In this document: one piece after another, positions 33,292 to 44,085 of the stretch
How positions within the stretch are numbered: the first letter of the stretch is position 1
Layout of the letters: the number at the start of each line of letters is the position of its first letter
From: Saururus chinensis
Taxonomy: Eukaryota; Streptophyta; Magnoliopsida; Piperales; Saururaceae
Reading direction: 5' to 3'
Assembly: GCA_035235625.1 (NCBI GenBank)
Contig: CP141143.1
Location: 4,012,501 to 4,076,500 of the forward strand
Length of the DNA: 64,000 bases
Notes under the pieces: model-generated
The model's database searches: none
Seen by the model: the letters and a program-made list of their open reading frames with translations, nothing else
What the model was told of the DNA's origin: nothing
Made by a program: the position numbers and the translations under genes

Positions 33292-33634
33292 CTAGCCTGT
33301 TTGTTGCTGCTGGAGCTGCTGCAAGAACAAAAAAAAAACTTTTGACATAGTTTTACAAAATGGGGAACGCAACCACTTAATTAACAAAAGAGAAACCATG
33401 GAGCATTAGTCATCAAGAAATTTCTATTCACCATCACCACTATAAAATCATGCATTTACTTTGAAGTCCCACGTAGTAACAGCACCAAAGTTTGCTTTAA
33501 GAGGATCAATAAAGTCACATAGTCCTCTACACAAAAGACCGCAGTTAAACATAAGAAACAGATAAGACTATAACCTCTGGTCATTTTCAGGAAAATTTTC
33601 AATTTTTATGGCATTTAACGTTGCAAGTTCTAGC
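33292..33634 (-). pseudogene. Three-exon gene remnant, function unknown
   Basis: Three exon-like blocks on the minus strand join with matching phases: 33575-33634 (LELATLNAIKIENFPENDQ), 33460-33526 (GLCDFIDPLKANFGAVTTWD then FK), and a last exon from 33318 with a pyrimidine-rich acceptor. In phase, the last exon gives only QLQQQQTG before a stop at 33292. In another frame it stays open to 33185 and reads protein-like (RLDIDGVEEDYAWLLEIELP). A frameshift or an unrecognised splice variant would explain this. Upstream exons are not found: the inverted duplication begins at 33807. I do not recognise the family. It may be a truncated pseudogene or the 3' end of a gene disrupted by the rearrangement. 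Confidence 0.4.
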
Positions 33635-33806
33635 CTGCCAGTCAGTACATTGTGTCATGATAAGTCAATACTCACCACAACTAAAATTTTCCTAAATTAT
33701 AGTTAGTAGTGTATAAAAAGGGTTGAACGGACTCTTGAAAGTAGGGCAATAAATTATTCACTTACCTCTTTCCGTTCTATCTCATTTTATCACTCTGTAC
33801 CTATCA

Positions 33807-35347
33807 GCTATATCTCTTTGGGGAATGAAAATTTGAGACATCAACAAAAGTAGAATGTGAAATTTGCATTTTGGCCAGCACATGTAAGATACTCAGAATT
33901 CTATATCCAGTTTGGTTTCTTATTGAAATTGCACTCAAATCATAAAAATATGAGTACCTCGGCACTTGAAACAAACATGCTAATAATATTCACCACAAAA
34001 AATTATTTGCGCAACTGAAAAGTCAGCTCCTGCATTTGTAACCAGTACTAATTTCGTAATAGCATTAGTACTAACAAGTAACATTTCAGACTTACAAAAA
34101 TAACTTTTTTTTTACATCATTACAATTTTAACAACAAGAACCAGAAAGAAGGCATTACTTTATGTGATTATATGTGTGAGCCAAAAGCTGCTCAGCTTCC
34201 AACACAATCAGCATAACAAGAATTGTACAAGAAAGATAACAAAAGTATCAGTTTTGAAGTTAACATTAAAATCAAAAACTGTAGTAATGGATCCGTAGAC
34301 CAAAATGCAACATTCATTGGGCCCATATATAATGGCATGCAACAAGCTACAGGAACAAAAAAATTCTGTAAGGCTAGCTAAATCTGGAAGGCTATATCAA
34401 TTAACTAGTGCCATCCAAAAATTAAAGCATCATAGACCGATCATCTTCCTGTACCCATATAACAGGTCATTGAAATTCACAGAAATCCAACAGAAGAGAG
34501 ATTAGTGGAAAGCATAAAGGACCTATTCACGATCCCCACATCTTCTAGGCACTAACAACATGTAAGAACATAAACCAACTTAAAATTTCACACCCCGCCC
34601 AACTAAAAAAATATGATAACAAAGACGGAAGGGGCAGACCTGGAGAGCAGCTATGGAGGATAGGGAGATGAGCTTCTTCTTGTCCTTGTTGCCGTTGGCA
34701 CCTCCCTTAGCCGTTATCATCCCCTTCGCAACATGGTTTCTCGCCAAGCAACAAAACCCAATAGAGAGGCCAGAAAGTCAGATCAGCAGCAAGACTGCAA
34801 AAGATCATTGCCCACTGAGATTAGACCTGCGATCGAAAACGAGGTTGCAGAGGTGGAGGGCAGGGCCTAAAATGATGGACTTGGGAAGAGACGGGAGAGG
34901 GAGATAGAAGAGAGGAGGGTTGATGCCAAAGTGAGACGGCCAGAGCGGAAAACAACATGAAAAACAGAGAGCAGAAGAGAGGTGGGTCACAGGGAGAGAT
35001 AAGAGAGGAAGTGGTGGGGGTTTATGTGGAAGAGAAGAAGGCGTGCTGGAAACAGCCCAAGCTCACGTCACCGGGAAAGATGGCGCACTCCTCCTAGAGC
35101 TCGCCAAAAACATCCTTCCGTATCTTTCAGATCTCGCCGGCGACAAGAGCAGAGACTAAATTGGTGGGAGGCGGGAGATTTTCACATGGAGGGAGGGAAT
35201 GGTTAAGTTTGACGAAAGAAGAGACGGAAGTAACGTGAAGTTGGTGCTTCCGTCTCCGTTTGGGTGATCTTCCCTTTAAAACGTGCCGCTCCCTGATTCG
35301 TGGCTCATATTGGGCTCATTGGATCAAGGAGCATATAAAACGCTTCC
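33807..35347. repeat. Right arm of 1.5-kb inverted duplication
   Basis: Reverse-complement copy of 28295-29848, with scattered substitutions and a few short indels. It stops within the equivalent of intron 1, so exons 2 and 3 of the small gene were not copied. Confidence 0.92.
34640..34720 (-). pseudogene. Duplicate exon 1 of the small gene
   Basis: Twenty-seven codons (MITAKGGANGNKDKKKLISL, then SSIAALQ) followed by an intact GT donor. It differs from the left copy at one residue (Lys for Trp14). No matching exons 2 and 3 follow in the minus direction, so the copy is incomplete. It keeps its promoter-side sequence and could be transcribed towards the remnant at 33292-33634. Confidence 0.7.
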
Positions 35348-35389
35348 CATATCTAGAGTGAGGTAGCTTCCCATATCTAGAGTGAGGTA
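35342..35389 (+). repeat. 24-bp direct duplication at the edge of the right arm
   Basis: GCTTCCCATATCTAGAGTGA followed by GGTA occurs twice in tandem exactly where similarity to the left arm ends. Confidence 0.9.
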
Positions 35390-36536
35390 GGTCATCTCAG
35401 GCCATTAAATTTTGATATGACCAAGCACATTATTTCATGTTAAAATATACATAAAGACTTTGGCTATTTATACGCCACTAAACCCTTTCTTCGCCTAATT
35501 AAATTAAAAAATATTATAATTTTTTTACTTTGGTCTTATATTTTTTTTATCAATTTTTTTTATTTTTTCGAAGACATAAACTTTAAATTTTTTAAAAGTA
35601 CTTTTTTTTCTTTCTAAATTTGATGATAGTTGCTATGACAATTACAATGGTGGCTATGACAACTACTTGTTTTTATGCTCTTTTTTTTTAAAATATAATA
35701 TTGATACTTGCCAATGGCCAAATTTGGTTGCAAGCTACAACTATGGCCAATGATGATAGCATAGCTACAATTAACTTAGTTGGTCATGTGACAGTAGTTA
35801 ATTAGGTTGCTCGTAAACCAAATAGGGGTGTAGGCAAGTGGCTTGAGGGAGATAGGGGGCAATTACTAGATCTAGTTGTGGAGAAGGGGGTAGTCCGGCT
35901 GAGGAGGAAAGAGGGGGGCTAAAACCTGGCCGTCAGGCACTGTGGATATACTACTTAACACACTAGAGAAAAAGAAAAAAAAACATTGAGTAAAAAATAT
36001 AATATATTTTTTTAAATTTTTTTAAAATATTAAAATAAATAAAAATGTGTGACGTGAATTTAATGGGGTATTCATACATGAAATAATAATAATTTTTAAT
36101 ATATTAAACTATTAAAAAATAACAATTACATATATTTTTTTAATACAAAATAATGTTATATATATTTATTCTAATAATTACTTAAGCAAGTGGAAGGCAA
36201 CCGTTGAAAACCCACATTAAGCACAAGTACCCACGTAAATCCTCCCTAGCTCCCTTTACACTCCTTAACTCTTTAACAACTCCAACAGAAATAATTTACT
36301 GAATGCAAGGAGAGCCACATTCTCTAGCAGAATACTACAAAGAACCACATTCCAGCGGCCCTCCCAACACAAATTACTAATATATTTTTATGACAGAGTA
36401 CTCTCTCTCTCTTCAATAATTCACCAGCATTCTCCCAGTGGCTTATTCAGGCAGGCAGCAGGCGGGTGGAACGTGCATGCATATATCGATCTAAAAATTT
36501 AAGGTGAACATAAGAGATCAAGTTGGACTAACTATT
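35390..36536. other. Intergenic, AT-rich
   Basis: No gene seen. It includes an A/T-rich block at 35990-36180 and a CT run at 36402-36414. Confidence 0.5.
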
Positions 36537-36721
36537 ACTCCCTCTTTATATTAATAGTTATATTTAAAAAAAATTACTTTTTATTAAATGATGAACCTCA
36601 CATTTATTAGAAATGAAAATAAACTTACGATTCAATCATTTAAATTAAACAAAGTAAAACTATTAATATGAAATAAATTTTTTTATTAAATAAAGTCATT
36701 AACTTAGGATAGAAGGAGTAC
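36537..36721. mobile_element. Stowaway-like MITE
   Basis: 185 bp. The left end TACTCCCTCTTTATATTAAT mirrors the right end TTAGGATAGAAGGAGTA, and TATTAATAGTTATATTT / AAACTATTAATATG pair further in. Flanking TA on both sides fits the TA target of Tc1/mariner MITEs. Confidence 0.72.
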
Positions 36722-37871
36722 TAATTAATCACACTGACATCCTTATGCACGTGCAAGTACTTAGTAAGTATTGCATGTGAATTAACACACATAAGGGCCC
36801 ATGCACATAGAGAGTCTCTCAGCTTGAACCCTCAAACCTGGGCGATGATACTATTTAGTTAACTGCTTCTCTTAATATTTTTTATGTCCTATATTAATAA
36901 TTGTATTTGATTTTTTAAATTAATTTGTAGCTATTCCTGTCAGACGGAGGGAGTACTGTAACAATTATGAAGTCACATAATAACAATCTCACATAGTAAT
37001 AAATTTATAATTAAATTAAAGTAAAATTTTGATGGTCTTTCGGTTTGTCTCACACGAGTGGCCGTTAAGAGGGCTGGGGATTAACCCAGTCTCAATATAT
37101 AACCAATGACAATAGTCATGGCCACTACATTATTTCTCTTGTATGTTCAACTAATAGTTTCTTTGTATTTGATAATTGACGTGTTTATATGAACCCTAGT
37201 AGCCACAGTATATACTCCATTGCTTACTTACCCCATATACATGAACTTTTGAAAATCTCGCATATGTACTCCAATTTTATGATTTATTTCTTTCTCGTAT
37301 ACCCTTAAATATTTCTCATTATCCCAAGCCAAATTTACAGGGATTTGACGATGTGAGATCTTTGTAAGTTTATTCATGTCCTTGCGGTGGCCCGTTCCTG
37401 CCAAAGAAACTCCAAAACGATGTAGTTTCGGTTAAGCTCAGTACTCTGGATGATTGACACCCAACGTGACTTTTTTAGTACTTTATGAGGGGCATGTCAT
37501 AGCAAACTTTAGAAATATTGCAATAACCTTGTCGTGGTTAGTATTCACTGTAAAATTTTTAGTAAGTTGGTGGGGGCATGCCGGAATTGAATTCCAAAAG
37601 AGTTGCACTCTCGGCTCTTGGCCAACCTTTTTTCGCGGTTGATACTTTACCCTATAGTCTCTACGTAAGTTGCATCCACCTCATCGAAGATTTGTATTCT
37701 CGGCTCTTGGCCACTCTTGTTGTACTTGACGCGTGCCATGAATTTTTAAATAAGTTCACAGGGGCATGCCACTGTGAAACTAATTCCAATTTTTGTGCGC
37801 AGAAGATGAAACGTCACAGGCTAATACATAGGATTTTGATATCAATATGAAAGGTACTCAAAAAATTAAAA
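36722..37871. other. Intergenic
   Basis: No gene recognised. Another Stowaway-like end, GACGGAGGGAGTA, lies near 36942-36954. The word CTCTCGGCTCTTGGCCA (with small changes) occurs near 37608 and again near 37697, and GGGGCATG occurs three times between 37488 and 37770, pointing to an old tandem duplication. Confidence 0.45.
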
Positions 37872-37975
37872 TAAGTCTATATGCACTCCATTAATCCTCT
37901 TCTACCTTAATAGCTCATAAAATTATGAGTAACATAGGGTACTGAGGGGATTAGTGGGGTGCATATAGACTCATT
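37872..37975. mobile_element. Short MITE, second family, copy 1
   Basis: About 104 bp with inverted ends AAGTCTATATGCACTCCATTA and TAGTGGGGTGCATATAGACTC. A homologous copy is at 40072. Confidence 0.72.
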
Positions 37976-38912
37976 CAAAAAATTATTGGGGCGGACCCAT
38001 ATAGACTTGTTAATGAAAATTTTCATAAGCTTTCCATTAAATTGTCTCGAAATTAACAGCGGGCTAAGTTTCAATCTATGGCTACGTATTTGTCAAAAGG
38101 ATATATATAGTGACAAATTTACCTAGCAAAAACTCTCAATTGGGTTTTAGTTGGACGAAATACGTGGACCTCACCGTAAATATCCTTGTAAAAAAATATG
38201 AGTGAAAGACAAACCTTAAAGTGTGAAGAAGAAAATAATTGTGCGGTAGGCATTCTTTGTTTATTTTTTAATTCTTTGTTTTATGTTCTAAATTCTGATA
38301 TAGGTCGCAAAACGACGCAAAGGGAGACCTGGCGAGAGGAGAGGACAATAGATTTTTTATCATACTCACGGGAGACTGGCCTCCTCTCTCATGTACTATT
38401 ATGGAGTACTATTGTAGTTTACCATGCATAATTGATCTTTTATACAGCTGGTAGAAAAGAAATAAAACGATGCGGGGAGCAAAATAATATAACATCGATT
38501 GGCGAAGGCCAATCACATAAAGAAAGCTGAATGAGAAGACAACAAAACACATGTGCAAAGCTGCATAAAAAACAATTACACGGGAAAAACGAAGTGACAT
38601 CGGAAAGAGACTAGACATCCTTTCATGTCCATCATCTACCATCCATACAGGAATGAATCTCACAAGAAAACCTGCATTCGGCATGAAAAAAATTCCTGTC
38701 AGGTTGAAGTACCTAAACTTGAATGATGTAGAAACAAAGAGAACGAAATACATTAATTAGTAAGGGAGTGAATGAGAGCAACATAGACAGTCTATCCTTA
38801 TGTGCACGGCGTCATAGTTGAGAAGTAATGCATGTTCAGAGATGAATGAACTAATTAAGGATTTGAATAGAGCTTCATGTTAGGTTTCAGGCTGGAGTAC
38901 ACTTACAGAGAT
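37976..38912. other. 3' flank of the proline-rich protein gene
   Basis: No gene seen. The end nearest 38912 should contain the 3' untranslated region of the minus-strand gene. The 114-codon minus frame at 38409-38753 has no family features. Confidence 0.45.
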
Positions 38913-39563
38913 CTAGGAGCAAGTGAAGCCAGAGGGAGGGGTCTTGCCGCAGGTGACAAGGAGCTGCAGGGCAAGTGGGACGGCGATGTTGAGGTTGAGG
39001 AGCTTGGCTTTGATAGTGGTGCAAAGGCAAAGAGCAGCATCAACCTCCACAAGCCCCTCAAGCAGTGGGCAGCAAGATTTACTTACTTTACCAATATTAA
39101 GATGTATTAGACCTCCGAGCAGATCCAAGCACGCTCCCAACTTGACAGTGTCAGCTGGGCAGGTCTTTTTCTTTGCCGGAGTCGGGCCGCAGCCAGGCTT
39201 GGTGCTGGAAGGCGGGCCGGACACAGGCGGGACAGTCACAGGAGGGACGGTCACAGGAGGGACGGTTACTGGAGGAAGAGTCACTACTGGAGGCAGAATC
39301 CCTGGCGGGAGGGTGACAGGAGGGAGAGTCACTGGCGGGAGGGTGACAGGAGGGAGAGTCACTGGCGGGAGGGTGACAGGAGGGAGAGTAACAGGCGGTT
39401 TTTTTATAACGGGGGGGATGGTAACCGGTGGGAGGCCGATGGTAGGCGTGCCTTTTGCCTTTCGTGGAGGCTTAGAGCAGGAGCCACAGGCCAATGCGGA
39501 TGGGGTTGAGGAGATGAAAAGCATGAAGACGATCAAGAGACCTGATATCTTGGACGACTCCAT
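38913..39563 (-). CDS. Hybrid proline-rich protein with eight-cysteine domain
   Basis: Intronless, 216 residues. Signal peptide 1-25 (KISGLLIVFMLFISSTPSAL-A) with likely cleavage before Cys26. Residues 45-118 form a proline-rich repeat of PPVTL, then PPVTV pentapeptides. Residues 135-215 form the eight-cysteine domain of the lipid-transfer/2S-albumin fold. Cysteines are at 135, 145, 164, 165, 179, 181, 205 and 215, giving spacing C-9-C-18-CC-13-C-1-C-23-C-9-C. KSCCPLLEGLVEVDAALCLC is the diagnostic core. Such hybrid proline-rich proteins are secreted and associate with the cell wall or plasma-membrane face, with roles proposed in growth and stress. Unusual details are Cys26/Cys29 just after the signal peptide and Cys125 before the domain. 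A TATA box lies at 39635-39644. The function of this member is unknown. Confidence 0.94.
   Translation of the reverse strand: MESSKISGLLIVFMLFISSTPSALACGSCSKPPRKAKGTPTIGLPPVTIPPVIKKPPVTLPPVTLPPVTLPPVTLPPVTLPPVTLPPGILPPVVTLPPVTVPPVTVPPVTVPPVSGPPSSTKPGCGPTPAKKKTCPADTVKLGACLDLLGGLIHLNIGKVSKSCCPLLEGLVEVDAALCLCTTIKAKLLNLNIAVPLALQLLVTCGKTPPSGFTCS
39225..39420 (-). repeat. Coding minisatellite in the proline-rich region
   Basis: 15-bp units pair into 30-bp units (GGAGGGAGAGTCACT and GGCGGGAGGGTGACA on the plus strand) and repeat nearly perfectly at 39308-39400, encoding PPVTL. The flanking units have diverged to PPVTV and PPVTI. Confidence 0.9.
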
Positions 39564-39634
39564 GTCGCCTAAGAGCGAAGATGACTTTCTCTCTCGCTAG
39601 TGAGTGACAAGCTAAGGGGTGGAAGGCGTGGGTA

Positions 39635-39644
39635 CTATATATAG
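39635..39644 (-). promoter_or_regulatory. TATA box of the proline-rich protein gene
   Basis: CTATATATAG (self-complementary) lies 72-81 bp upstream of the ATG at 39563. The implied transcription start, about 25-30 bp downstream, leaves a leader of roughly 45 nt. Confidence 0.7.
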
Positions 39645-40071
39645 TGAGGAAGATGGTGGGAGTGTGGAGGTCTTTTATAAAGATATCAAGAGAATGGTGA
39701 TAGAAGAGCAGAAAGATGAAGGACGTAACATATCACGTGAACGCCTCAAGGCTGGAAGCAGAGCTGCCAATCTTGCCGGTCGGCCTTATCTTGCAACATG
39801 CAGTGTAACGTGCTCATCTGCATATTACATTTACAGTGTTGCCCACTATTAGTTGGCTTTAACATTTTCTTCCATGGCAGCTGGAAGATAAGTGATAACT
39901 TGGAACCATCGTCATGACAAAGAACTCAAAAACTGTCATTGAGTTTTCAGAACATGGCCTTATTGCCTCAAGGAAAGGAAGGGACCACCTAGAGAATCTT
40001 GGGAAAATTAGCACAAGTTATTTGTGTTTCAGGTCGGAGCTTCAGTTAACTAAAGTGAAAATATATATAGA

Positions 40072-40182
40072 ATGAGTCTATATGCACCCTAATAATCTCG
40101 TCAGTACCCTAAAACCCATAAACCCCTTCATAAAGTAAAATAGGATACTCAGAAGCTTAGTGGGTGCATATAAACTCAATTC
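40072..40182. mobile_element. Short MITE, second family, copy 2
   Basis: Inverted ends GAGTCTATATGCACCCTAAT and TTAGTGGGTGCATATAAACTC, related to 37872-37975. A short TA run follows at 40184-40201. Confidence 0.75.
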
Positions 40183-41685
40183 ATATATATATATATATAT
40201 AATTTACATATATAAAGAGAGAGGTACGACTCTTCTGTTGGAACAGAAACCATGACCAATGGAAGAATGGTGGCCGAAAAATATGAAGCGGTAAATCTGC
40301 GCGGGTGCATGAACTGTGAAGCGTAGAAATGATCGAGGCAGGATCTTCAGTCAAGCATTGGCAGGAGGGGGAGGGGCGTTGTGCATGTGGTTAGCAGATT
40401 GGAAATGTACGATAGGCAGAACCGATGAGGGAAAATGGGTGGCTAGGATCAATTAGTGGTTTGGGGGTGTTCCTGTCCCCACGGTTGTTATCGTTCCGCT
40501 GGCATTTTGGAACTTTGCTGATCCGTGAACACGCCCCTCGGCCCCCTCCAGAGCAGGTTGATGCGATCGGTCTCCCTGGCCCTCTCTCTTTCCCTTATTC
40601 CTTCTCCAGGTAGGAGAGGGATCTCCAGGTAGGAAAGGGGAAGAAAGAGTTTTTTTCTTTTATTAATAATAAACTTAACATAAAAAATATATATATAAAG
40701 TGTTTATTTTTAAGATCAATGATATATATATATATATATTAATATTACTTAATTATATTAAAATATATTATTAATTTTACAAATAAATACTTTATATATA
40801 TTAATGTATACTAATATATATATGCCGTTGATCTTGTAAATATAAACTTTATATATATTCCTCACGCTGGCCTCATTATCAGAGTAAAATATTAAAAATA
40901 CGATATTTAATCTGAGGCTATGGCTGGAGGGAGTACATATTTCAACGGCAGTCAATCTACTTCTATTTGGACTCCACCACATATTGCTGCTATTCAGTTT
41001 TGATGTAAAAGTAGTGTAGGAGGGCGACTTCATATTTCTGTCAAGTCAGTGTTTCTTTTTTGCATTTCTTTAATATATGCGAGTAATAAACTCTTACTAG
41101 TGATATGAAAAAGCGACACCTGGCAGGAGAATGGTGACTCGTTATTTAACTCAACATAGGCAAATGCTTTTCATGAATCTTTCTTTTCTTTGTTCGTGTG
41201 CGTGAGACTTCATCTTAGTATTTCTAGATTGAAGGTAAGATATGGACTTCGCCAGATCGATGATATAGTTGGATGTCGTCAACAAAGGCTTGGTGGTGAT
41301 AGGAGCGGAGTATAAAGATTTTTAGTAAGAGGGTCATAAAAAACCAAGCTGTCATTTGTTTTCTATATTAAAATAAGCTAGTAAATTAACAATTAAGATG
41401 TATTAAAACAAATTATATAAATAATTATTAAATATAAATAATTATGATAACTACTAAAACATAATAATTGTTTAATATGTGTATTAAATACACCCATTCG
41501 ACATCTAATTAATTTCGTATGTAATAATTTTTACAATTATCTTGAATTCTAGAAAAAACCAAGAAGTACAAATAACATCTTCAAAATGAACAAATTGACA
41601 TCGTACCCACTAGATCCTAATTAGGACTTGTCGGTCAAGGAGAAAAGGCAATTGAGAGAGGTTGGTGAAAATAGTATATTTTAAT
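40183..41685. other. Intergenic
   Basis: No gene supported. It contains TA-rich runs near 40184 and 40722 and a partial inverted repeat at 40690-40860 built on AAAGTGTTTAT / ATAAACTTTATATATA. Confidence 0.45.
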
Positions 41686-41975
41686 CACTGTCGGAGCCCA
41701 AAGCCCGGAGGGAGGACTAGAGGACATGGGAACCACAAGCGTAGGGTGGAGGACAAAGGCTGGGAGGCAGGACCAAAGGAGAAAATTAGAAGATGCCAGA
41801 AAGAGGCCACAGGGCTTTAGATAGAGGAGGTGATGTGATGAGATAGGGATCTAAACTAAAATTTTTGGGAAAATTCACCGACAAAGGCCAAAGCCCAGTG
41901 GGAGAGTTGGAGGACATTGGAACCACATACAAAGGATGGAGACTAGAGGTCGAGAAGCGAGAGCTTAGGAGAAAA
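41686..41975 (+). repeat. Diverged tandem duplication
   Basis: Segments 41696-41790 and 41888-41975 align: CCAAAGCCCGGAGGGAGGAC with CCAAAGCCCAGTGGGAGAG, GGACATGGGAACCACA with GGACATTGGAACCACA, then GGAGAAAAT in both. No function evident. Confidence 0.65.
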
Positions 41976-43036
41976 TCGACGGTCAAAGGACGATTGTAAG
42001 ATCTTATAATTTATCACCTCTTTTATTTGTGTAAAATTGTTTGTTTCAGTTTGATTTAATTTTCTTGGGGTAATGAGTTAGTTTAGTTATAAATTTTTTA
42101 AGTTTTAATTTTATTTTAGTTTAGAATATTAGCGTCAAACTTGATTCACCAAATTTCTACCTATTTAAGGACTTTTTTCTATTTTTTAATCAAAGTAGTG
42201 GGCCCTACTATGGAACCCAAATTCGTATTTGATGGTGTGCTATCTTTTTTATCCGCCAACCTTCTATTAATTTATCTAAGTAGGCTTGAGTATGATTAAA
42301 TTCGTTTTTGAGTCAAATATACACTTGAATTGTCACTTAGGTTCTATTAACTTGTTTTTCAACCTAATATATTCAATTCTCAACCCACAAGCCACTTGCT
42401 ATAAAAGAAAAATCCTAGCCCATTTTCTAAATGGGAAAGAGCTAAGATTAGGAGGGAGACTAGGCTCTACTTGTGACGACCACCATTTACAATGATATAA
42501 TAATCACAATATTCCTGTCCACCACATGTAATATCACGCACGTGATCGAACGTGAGGCCGTCGATGTAGAATAGACACAAAAATCACACATATCATCAAC
42601 ATGATTATCATAGAATATAAAAGTCATTGCACTACCAAAAATATATATTTCATAACTATATAAGAAAATTAACAAATTCAGTGATACACAATATAATTAC
42701 ATGTGCTAAGGACCACTATGTATAGAGCTAATAGTTATAATCGGTTACACAAATAATTAATATTTTACTTTTTGTGATCTAACTGATGTTATGTTGTTTT
42801 TGAAAATATAAGATAGATGGCTAGTAAGTCGAAGAAGACACATATCCCTGGCTCATTATACCACTTGATGGCCATAAAATTGCCCTTGCCATCGCAAGTG
42901 GGGAGAAATAGAAGAGAGACTTCACAAGAAACTATCATTGTGGAAATTCCGGACTCATCAAGCGGCTTTAAAACTGTTACTTCAACTGCTTCACCTCAAA
43001 GTAGCGAAGTCCATAAAGTGATCTTAACATGAAGCA
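41976..43036. other. Intergenic and upstream retroelement debris
   Basis: No gene seen. The 71-codon frame at 42817 (starting MASKSKKTHIPGSLYHLMAI) directly precedes the gypsy pol remnant and may be more of the same element. I could not match it to a domain. Confidence 0.4.
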
Positions 43037-43390
43037 AAGACAATGGATGTTAGGACTATGATTTTTCTATTAAGTACCACTCATGAAAAGCAAAGGTTGT
43101 GGTCGATGCATTGAGTCACAAGGCTGAAGGAAGAGTTGCTCAAATACATATGAAGGAGTGGAAATTGATAGAAGAAGTGATAAGCTTTCCACTTGAGTTG
43201 TAGTCGGAGAACAAGTGACAACCCAAAAGTGAAATCAGAATTAGTTGAGCACATTCTGAAGATTCAGAAAGAAGATGAAGATGTGCAGGCTTTGCTAGCA
43301 TGGCCTAAGTTCAGCGAAGACTCTGACGGAGGAGTAAGATTTAAAAAAAAAATGGTGATACCATCCACTTGCATAGGAAACCTCTGTAAT
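43037..43390 (+). pseudogene. Ty3/gypsy pol remnant (RNase H end to integrase start)
   Basis: With stop codons ignored, the frame reads DYDFSIKYHS then KAKVVVDALSHKAEG. This is a decayed version of the gypsy RNase H end (usually DYDFxIxYHPGKANVVADALSR). It is followed by a spacer and LVEHILKIQKEDEDVQALLA and DSDGGVRFKKKMVIP, matching the linker before the integrase zinc finger. Two or more in-frame stops and missing flanks show it is dead. Confidence 0.8.
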
Positions 43391-43527
43391 TTTTCAGAGG
43401 AGTTTTCTAGCCCATTTTGATTCTGATTTTGCCCGCTCAAGAGGCGTTCTTAGCTAATTCGAGGGTGTTCTGCACAATGGAAGTATCTACTCATTGGGTT
43501 GGCAACTCTAGAGAGGGGAAACGACCT

Positions 43528-44085
43528 GGGACATAAGGAGGCTCTGTCAAACACCCTTGGGCCAAAAGAGAAAGATAAGTGGCCCAAAGTGAGAGGAGGC
43601 TTCGTCCTCTGCCGTTGAGTCTCATGAGAGAAGTGGTCTAGAGTAAAGGGAGGCTCCGTCCTTCATCGATGGATCACGTAGTGAGAAAAACCTCTCCAGG
43701 AAAGGGGAGGTTCTATCTGACACCTTAGGACACATAGAGAGAGAGATAGAAACACCTTGGGTAAGGGGGGTTTTGTTTGCTACCTACGGGAGCAAAAAGT
43801 GAGAAGCGTCTCCGGATAAGGGGAGATTATGTCCGTAACCTTCAAGTATGCAAAGAGTGAAGTATCTCTTGGAAATGGGAGGTTTTGTCCGTTGCCTTTT
43901 GGCATAAAGAGTGAGAAAATCTATGGGAAAGGGAAGCATTTGTTCGTCACCTTCAAGCACAATGAGAGAAACATTCCGGAGCAAGAGAAGGCTCTAGCCG
44001 CCATCTCCGGACCTAAAGGGGAGAACTCTATGAAGGAATGCGCAACTTTGAATGCTACTACTTTTGGAAGCCTCATGGAAGAGCA
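43528..44085 (+). repeat. Degenerate 55-60 bp tandem array in LTR-A
   Basis: About nine units, each starting GGGAGGCTCCGTCC / GGGAGGTTTTGTCC and ending near AAGAGTGAGAAA...GGATAAGG. Open frames across it (43829-44137) have protein-like composition but follow the repeat. Confidence 0.75.

Noticed and set aside
38923-39600. 225-codon plus-strand frame opposite the proline-rich gene
   Set aside because: The Gly/Thr/Val repeat is the complement of the PPVTL minisatellite. The minus frame has signal peptide, eight cysteines and a TATA box.
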